A DNA stretch of 13,520 nucleotides from assembly GCA_003024985.2 (NCBI GenBank), contig PXIH01S0004498.1. One strand, written 5' to 3'. Both the position numbers and the translations under genes were made by a program. Below, piece after piece: positions 8,234 to 13,520 of the stretch; within the stretch, counting starts at the first letter, position 1, and the number at the start of each line of letters is the position of its first letter. The notes beneath the pieces are model-generated. The model did not search any database. It was not told where the DNA came from and saw nothing but the letters and a program-made list of their open reading frames with translations. Source of the stretch: Euperipatoides rowelli (Eukaryota > Onychophora > Udeonychophora > Euonychophora > Peripatopsidae).

Positions 8234-8828
8234 CAGGGCCATGGAACCTGTGACTTTCAGGCTGTATGCTGCATTTTGAGGTGTTTAGTGCAAACTTTTT
8301 GTATATTTTAACAATTCTGTATTGTTATCGTTTATATTTTCTAAATTACACATTCTTAAAAAGCGTGTATTTTAATTAATCAATGTACTTTTAAAGCACA
8401 TTGTTAAAAAAAATTAACCATTCCTAACGATTTATCGAATGCTGTCCTATGTTTGTTACACTATCATATAATAATATTAATTTTTTACTAGACGCCACTG
8501 TTATATAAGTGTGTAAAATACAACAACAAAATGAAGATTAATGTCAATAAAACAAATGGCATTTGGATTTAAAGTGGTTTATCAATGCCTATTTCAAATT
8601 CATTGATTTAACTTATGTGTATTTTTGTAAAAAAAAAATATTGTTTAATTAATCAATTTGTTATATTCGGTCCATAAATACATCAAAATTCGACTTTTAT
8701 GCCAATATGTAGCAAATTATCAACCCTTGATATGACGAATTTTGGCAGAAAAATCTTACACCGATTCCAATAATAGTAATAGTGGTTGACTGGTTGTCAG
8801 ACCATAATAGGGCTGTTTCCTTTGCAGA

Positions 8829-8903
8829 CCAATCAGAATGTAGATAGTGATTCAAAACTTTATTTATTATTTGCAGTCGGTGACTCGGTGGTTTTTATAA
8901 AAG
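8829..8903 (+). promoter_or_regulatory. CCAAT-TATA promoter-like arrangement inside the TTAA element
   Basis: ACCAATCAGA (CCAAT core 8829-8833, a good NF-Y match) lies about 67 bases upstream of TATAAAAG (8896-8903). This spacing is normal for an animal Pol II core promoter and would predict a start near 8928-8935. It lies about 260-330 bases inside the TTAA element and could be the relic promoter of its ancestral transposase gene. No frame follows. Both motifs are short, and chance is a real alternative in AT-rich DNA. Confidence 0.3.
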
Positions 8904-9323
8904 ATACTCGAAACAAGCAGACTGAAATAAACCTTTAACAGGTTTTATTTGCCTTAAAAAATATAATCTCTAAAAATGTTTAAGAAATATTATTAAAAAC
9001 TTTGGAAATAATAGTTAACATTGTGTTCACATCGTGTCAAGTTAATTACGTACAATAGCCTTCCGGTATTTTGAGGTGTTTTTTTTTTTTTTTCTTCTTA
9101 AAATTGATTTCAACTTCAATCCCAAGAATTATCTCAAAATTTTATGGATTTTATATTGATGAGAAGAAAGTAACTTTTTCTCTGTTATTTATTTATTTTT
9201 TCTTCAAAACTTTAAGTAATAACATCGGTTGACTATTTTTCTAAACAATAACGTAATGAAGTTATGACTAGCGTCTGGATCCCAGATATGCATTTTCCTC
9301 CAGTGAGATTTTATCATTTGGCT

Positions 9324-9340
9324 ACGTCAAATTGACGTCA
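9324..9340. promoter_or_regulatory. CRE palindrome within a TGACGT inverted repeat
   Basis: TGACGTCA (9333-9340) is a perfect CRE. ACGTCAA-A-TTGACGT (9324-9338) overlaps it as a second inverted repeat with a 1-base centre. In animals this would bind CREB/ATF factors. It lies within the nested TTAA element. Binding is not shown. Confidence 0.35.
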
Positions 9341-9794
9341 GCTCGTGGGTTTTATTTTTTTGTAGACAACATAGAAACTTGCAAATTTGTATATGTTTCA
9401 GTTTAAATTTTCCAAATTGATTAATTAAATAGGTAAAACTAAACATAACTCAATTAAAAAAAAATCATTGATAAACCACTTTAAGTAATTTTCATATTAT
9501 TGCCCTTTTCCTTAATTCCTCTATGAATATATAAAAAAATTGAAATTTGTCCTCGTTGAATCAAAGGGCTCTCCTAAATGAAGTAATTAACAATTCATTT
9601 AATTTGGTCTGTGAAAAATATGTGGAAAATAAAGATGTATAGATTAAATGTCTGCTCATTTTTGGGTTCCTAAAAATCAATTCATTTATATTTAGGTAGG
9701 TACAACTTTATAATTCAGACAAAATTTAAGTACTAAGTATGTGGCCTATTGAGGAATCTATGAAGTAACATGCAGCTTTTCAATGCCAGCCCTG

Positions 9795-11342
9795 ATCTAG
9801 ACATAAGTAGCAAATTAATTCATTTAATAGTTAAACATCAGACACGAAGAAAAAAATAATAATTAAACATCAGAATTTGTGTTAGAAGAAAATAATTTAC
9901 CATTTAATTAAACTTTATTAAACATTGTTTAAAAATACAAAGTTTGGCAAGAAGAGGAAAAAAATTGAGAATGAAAATTGAAATTTATTAATGAAACTAT
10001 ACAGTATACTAGTAGGTAGTTCTCGTTTTACAAAATTTAAATAACATGATGTTTTTGGAATACCGCAAATTTAGTTTAGAAATTTTGGCGGGTTTTGTCG
10101 GGAGAAATATGTATTAATATCTTGTTTTATTTTTCAAACACTAGCATTATAGTGCAAGAGATTTTAATTACTTTTCTAGCTTTTTTTTTCACTTTAAATG
10201 ACAAAAAAAAAACTCTGTTTATTATTTGAATATAAAGAAAGATGATGAAAAGCTTACCACCTGCATAACCTTACAGCACTTGTTTATTAGGCCGTAAGCC
10301 ATTCAATCACAACAGGATGTTATAATACTTACATGTGTGTCTGCTAGGCTAATTAATCAAGTAAACAAACTGAGCTGCTTTCATAATAACTTTCTATTTA
10401 AACATTCACTAAATATTATACCTAATTAAGAATGCATATTTGAACAACAATAGCAAACAACTAATTTACTTAAAAAAATACAAGCAGCTAACTAGTATAT
10501 ATTGTCAACTTTGAAAATTTCTTCATTACCGAACTTCTTTGTGGCTATTTCATTTTGAAATATTAATAAAGAATTGATATTTATTAAAATTAACAGATTT
10601 AAATAAAACTTAACTTAAAAGTGATATAGAAATACATTAAATTCTATAGTAAATTTTAAAATGTAATAGATTTTCTCTTTTCTTTTCCATTATGAGAGGG
10701 AAATATAGAAATGCATACTATAGAGGGTATAACAAATAGGAGCTTGATTTATTATTGCCACTTACACATTATTATTTATGACAATAGAAATAGAAAATAT
10801 GACTATCATGAAATAATGTGGACAGGTATAGGCTTTCATGTATCCTAGGTGGTGGATGTATTTCTAATTTTCTTTATTAGAAATTAGGTAATAGTGCCCC
10901 AAATGTTGTCATATAGGAAACATGTCCATATATCATACCTCGCTTTCCACTAACACCTGTGCCGCATGAATAATAAATTTGAATTTTATTTATTTAATTT
11001 TTTTTGGGGGGGATGAGGGAAGGGGAAGAGAATTCCTAACAAATATGTAGTTTATAAATGGTCAAGGAAGAAAAATACAGAGTTAAGGGATTAAAGTTGC
11101 AAAATTGTAATTTTAACCCAATAAAAGCTGGTTTATGAGCCACTCAAAGGACCTACTTGAATTATGACTCTCATCCATTTTCTATATGTGGCATGTCCTT
11201 TGAATTAAAAGTGGACTTATTTAGGCTACAACTCTCGATATTTTGTGGCTGTTTTAAAACTGCTAGAGTGTGCGATATCGGTGACAATCACGTTTACTGG
11301 AAATGTTACTATAAAAAAATAAATTAACATAATTCATTGTTT
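9795..11342. other. AT-rich non-coding stretch
   Basis: No gene is recognised. It begins with the right target duplication of hAT element 2 (9795-9802). It contains a perfect 9-bp-arm hairpin at 10860-10884, a T8-G7 junction with further G-runs (about 10997-11028), and an inverted pair TCAAAGGAC/GTCCTTTGA (11144-11152, 11195-11203). Part of the right side probably belongs to the hAT-like element ending near 11418, whose left limit could not be set. Confidence 0.5.
10860..10884. repeat. Hairpin with 9-bp perfect arms
   Basis: ATTTCTAAT (10860-10868) and ATTAGAAAT (10876-10884) flank a 7-base TTTCTTT loop. The role is unknown. Confidence 0.75.
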
Positions 11343-11418
11343 CATATCATTACCGGTCCACATAAAATTATTCATAATTTTACTAGTCCGCGAAGGTAAA
11401 AAGGTTGAGAAACGCTTG
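11343..11418 (-). mobile_element. hAT-like transposon terminus, partner end not found
   Basis: Read on the minus strand from 11418, the sequence is CAAGCGTTTCTCAACC followed by TTTTTACCTTCGCGGAC. This is the familiar hAT terminus of the CAGNGNTTCTCAACCTTTTT...CGCGGACC type. A perfect hairpin TAAAATTAT-TC-ATAATTTTA (11363-11382) flanked by ACCGGTCC and TAGTCCGCG is a usual subterminal feature. The expected 8-bp duplicate of TCTAGCAT (11419-11426) next to an opposite CAAGCG end was not seen upstream, so the element is truncated or its other end is too diverged. Its true extent to the left is unknown. Confidence 0.65.
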
Positions 11419-11431
11419 TCTAGCATGCACA

Positions 11432-11758
11432 ATTAAAAGACAGCCATCTGCTGTCGTTCGTAATTATTGAAAAAAAATTCCAACTATTAGGTAGACCTAT
11501 CTGTACGTGCTCTATCTTGTTAGCCATTGAACCAATCATATCTTAGGTTTTCTAAGTAGAGTAGGCATACTGTTGTTTTTGTCTCAATTGATTTAGTTTG
11601 AAAACATGGTATTTGAAAATGGATTTTCAAAAAGCAGTAAAATAAAATAAAATATTTTGCACAATACTAGACGTTTATTAGAATTCATTTTGAAGTGCAA
11701 AACATAAAGACCTAACTACTGTTGGAAATAAGAGGGAGGAATATGATTGGCAATTGTA
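11432..11758 (+). repeat. Dispersed repeat family, copy 2
   Basis: This is the partner of 2981-3309, in direct orientation about 8.4 kb away. It has the same internal inverted pair (CCAATCATAT at 11532-11541, ATATGATTGG at 11741-11750). GCATGCAC just left of it also resembles GTCATGCAC at 2949-2957 beside copy 1. The family may therefore extend left, with copy 2 missing about 20 bases there and possibly interrupted by the hAT-like element ending at 11418. The copies differ by many substitutions, so they are old, separate insertions rather than a recent segmental duplication. Confidence 0.85.
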
Positions 11759-12044
11759 TATAGCAATTACATTTATTTTTATGCACACATCCATGTAACC
11801 TTTAACCTTCTTCCTTCCTCCTCCTAATGCCACTAATTTTTAATGTCTCTTTATTTTCAAATAGGTCAACTTTTCATTTTAATTGAGGTTATACTATATT
11901 TTTGAATTTCTAGTCTTGTGTTATACCTAGTTAAATGTGTGCTTCTTTAAAATATAAGCAGCCTATAACAATTTAGTGAAGTTAAAAATGAAAAAGAAAA
12001 AAAAAATAGAAATCTTGCGGAGCAGCCTTATTCCTGTTACACAG

Positions 12045-12102
12045 ATTATAAATTATAAGAAATTCATCTCTGCTAGAGGCAAAGATGCTGCTTCAATGAA
12101 AG
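12045..12102 (+). other. Weak candidate small internal exon
   Basis: CTTATTCCTGTTACACAG (ending 12044) resembles a splice acceptor, and AAAG|GTAAAA at 12102/12103 a donor. The 58 bases between are open in one frame only, giving IINYKKFISARGKDAASMK, a plausible polar peptide. The same frame is open back to an ATG at 11988 and reaches a TAA at 12114-12116, so a 42-codon small ORF is an alternative. I recognise no family. Size and motifs are within what chance gives in 13 kb. Confidence 0.15.
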
Positions 12103-12350
12103 GTAAAAAAAAATAAAATAAAATCCCATGCAGATTTTTAAAAAGGGATTACATCAAAATAAAACACGATTCCCCCCCTCTCCCCTCCTCTGCCTGTTGT
12201 TTCTTCTAAGCCTGAATGATATCTGCATTTATGATGGATGACTGTGTGTTTCTTTTGAAGTTTGCAATATTAAAATTTAATACTGTTGATTCTTGTTCTG
12301 ATGGGAGTAATAGAATCGGATTGAAAAGGAGAAAAAAAAAATTGTCTTTC

Positions 12351-12365
12351 AAACAAACAAACAAA
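12351..12365. repeat. (AAAC)n microsatellite
   Basis: AAACAAACAAACAAA is a short tetranucleotide repeat. An unresolved base follows at 12375. Confidence 0.85.
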
Positions 12366-12749
12366 TATATTTTTNAAAAAATTCATTATTAATTCTTTTT
12401 ATAAAAATAAATAATAGATATTTCTACAGTTTAGCCTTTTGTATAATAGTTATTCTTAATCATATGAACTTTGTAGTTATATTTTTTTATGATTTATAAT
12501 GTTGAGTTATAGTTGATAGGGTTTAACATTTTATTTTTATTTGTAATTGTACAAGTTTACTGGGGTCTAACTCGGTTAGATCTTTTTTTTTTTATGGTTG
12601 TAAAAATGTTTTCTGTAAAATTGGAAGAACTCGCAAATACTTTTTTCAAAGTATCCTTATAACATTTATTTTTGGGGTGGCGGGGGTAGTAAAAAAGGGA
12701 CAGGAAATATGAACATTTTTTTAATTCTGGAGTTACTGAATATAAGATC

Positions 12750-13100
12750 TCTTTGCCATGTAATTGTCATCTGTGGTTGAGCACAGCCTAAATGTCTTGA
12801 TCATGGGTAAGGCTGGTATGTTCCTATAGATACTGTATTTATCTGTGGCTTATCCACCTAAATACTTGGAAACACAAATGGTTTAGCTACTTTTAAAAGT
12901 TATGTGACTTTGAGGTAAACCTTAATCCAAGAGTTCATTGCAATTAGGTACACATGATTATTCACAAACTTTATTAGAAAATATTTAAATTGCTTGCATA
13001 ACACTTTCATTAGCATGCTGAAAGTTGTGGGAGGCAATGGCTACAGAATAAGAATCTTGTGGTTGTCCATCCTCATTTATGTACAAACTTAATTACCTAA
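12750..13100. promoter_or_regulatory. Candidate conserved non-coding element
   Basis: This stretch is less AT-rich and less repetitive than the rest. It contains several homeodomain-type words close together: CTTAATCC (about 12921), GCAATTAGG (about 12940), CATTAGCATGCTGAAAG (about 13007) and TTAATTACC (about 13090). CTTTCA...TGAAAG brackets a perfect AGCATGCT palindrome near 13013. Such clusters are typical of developmental enhancers but also occur by chance in AT-rich DNA. Confidence 0.2.
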
Positions 13101-13520
13101 GGATTTTTTAAAATTGTTCCCTGGCATCCATCCGCTAGATTTCTGCTTTGACAAGAGACATTATATGATGAAGGAGGGAGGGGGAGAGCTATGTACACAA
13201 AATTATATAACCTTCACATATAAGAAATTATATATAAAAAGTTGCTGGTTTTTTCACAATTTTTGGTGGTGGTTTATTTACTCTACCACTCTGATTGATG
13301 GACTTTTGGTCTTTGCTGTTTCATCGGTATTCCAAATGTCTTAACCTTTCCATTAGGCTACTCTCAATATGTCGCACAATTCCGCATTTATGTTAACAGC
13401 TTTAGGCAAAATCTGTAAATACTACTTAAATGATAATGTTTAACAGAGAAGTTTAGCTTACTGAAAATAAACTTAAATTACTGAACTAAATTTAAAAAAA
13501 AATAAAAAAAACTTGTTTTT

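Larger units (their letters stand above)
8569..9484. mobile_element. TTAA-flanked DNA transposon nested inside hAT element 2
   Basis: The segment starts TTAA-AGTGGTTTATCAATG and ends with the exact reverse complement CATTGATAAACCACT-TTAA: 19 bp perfectly inverted, of which the outer TTAA is best read as the target duplication and the inner 15 bp as the terminal repeat. A second inverted block, TTTAATTAATCAATTTG (8644-8660) versus its complement at 9413-9429, extends the arms to about 70-90 bp with one indel of about 15 bases. TTAA targets are used by piggyBac and Kolobok transposons; a start in AGNGG after TTAA fits Kolobok-type MITEs better than piggyBac (usually CC-). No transposase frame remains. 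It interrupts the hAT element, so it is the younger of the two. Confidence 0.8.
8234..9794. mobile_element. hAT-type DNA transposon (element 2), split by a nested insertion
   Basis: The left end CAGGGCCATGGAACCTG, with the following CAGGCTGTATGCTGCATTTTG, closely resembles hAT tips of the CAGGGG...CAACCT...GGC(C/T)GCATGCGGC kind. The right end at 9789-9794 is GCCCTG; its minus-strand reading is CAGGGCTGGCATTG. The flanks are ATCTAGAT (8226-8233) and ATCTAGAC (9795-9802), an 8-bp target duplication matching at seven of eight. Only about six terminal bases are strictly inverted. Subtracting the TTAA element at 8569-9484 leaves about 650 bp, a usual size for a non-autonomous hAT MITE. No transposase frame is present. 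Confidence 0.85.
11759..13520. other. Non-coding stretch, partly less AT-rich
   Basis: No transposon ends are recognised. Items seen are a pyrimidine tract ending TTCTAAG (about 12169-12210), an AAAC microsatellite (12351-12365), an N at 12375, a G-rich patch near 12673-12700, and a relatively complex region at about 12750-13100 that may be conserved non-coding DNA. The final 40 bases are A-rich. A 76-codon open frame near 13114-13344 starts at TTG, has no family resemblance and is not accepted as a gene. Confidence 0.5.

Noticed and set aside
10997-11028. G-quadruplex (also considered at 7944-7960 and 12673-12700)
   Set aside because: Each patch has only three clear G- or C-runs of three or more within short loops, short of the usual four.
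10140-11418. Full-length hAT element starting after ACTAGCAT near 10145
   Set aside because: ACTAGCAT resembles TCTAGCAT at 11419-11426, but the next bases (TATAGTGCAAG) do not match the CAAGCGTTTCTCAACC end, so the left boundary is not supported.
13114-13344. 76-codon open frame on the plus strand
   Set aside because: It begins at TTG rather than ATG and has odd composition and no recognisable domain. It is isolated in a eukaryotic non-coding context, and a frame of this length is expected by chance in 13.5 kb.
1-13520. tRNA genes, rRNA, CRISPR arrays or bacterial operon structure
   Set aside because: No cloverleaf with a T-loop GTTCRA motif, no rRNA-conserved blocks, no regularly spaced identical repeats with unique spacers, and no coding density were seen on reading through.

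Overview
This window looks like an AT-rich (by eye roughly 70% A+T) non-coding stretch of an animal nuclear genome, either intergenic or a long intron. There is no bacterial-style gene density. The longest open frames are under 80 codons and begin at GTG or TTG. Two single N bases (3053 and 12375), long A/T/C homopolymers and many decayed transposon copies all fit a eukaryotic draft assembly. The species cannot be named. Words such as AGGCCT and TAGCCTA recur and the transposon ends are of hAT and TTAA types, so an aquatic animal is a loose guess only. I find no supportable protein-coding gene, tRNA, rRNA or CRISPR array.

Layout. 79-202 is a perfect 62-bp tandem duplication. 950-1300 is a striking cluster of transcription-factor-like sites: four Staf/ZNF143-like sites, then a tandem array with three perfect octamers (ATTTGCAT), then AAAATGG words. 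This order resembles the distal enhancer of vertebrate snRNA genes, but no snRNA is recognisable beside it. 1416-1890 holds a weak, decayed long-period repeat, and 2312-2347 a 36-bp near-perfect palindrome. 2981-3309 and 11432-11758 are two diverged copies of one dispersed repeat family in direct orientation.

4761-6327 is bounded by short inverted ends and carries three copies of a TGACTCAGATC(C/T)GA motif, possibly a decayed DNA transposon. 6651-8047 is a complete hAT-type element with a perfect 12-bp terminal inverted repeat and an 8-bp target duplication (7/8). 8234-9794 is a second hAT-type element (target duplication 7/8). It has been split by a TTAA-flanked transposon at 8569-9484 whose first 15 bp are perfectly inverted at its other end. 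Removing that insert leaves a hAT MITE of about 650 bp. 11343-11418 is a third hAT-like terminus with no partner end found, directly abutting the second dispersed-repeat copy.

11760-13520 has no recognisable repeat apart from low-complexity tracts. It contains a weak candidate small exon (12045-12102) and a less AT-rich, homeodomain-motif-rich stretch (about 12750-13100) that may be conserved non-coding DNA. No gene network can be inferred. The window is mainly a record of layered transposon insertions plus one regulatory-looking cluster.
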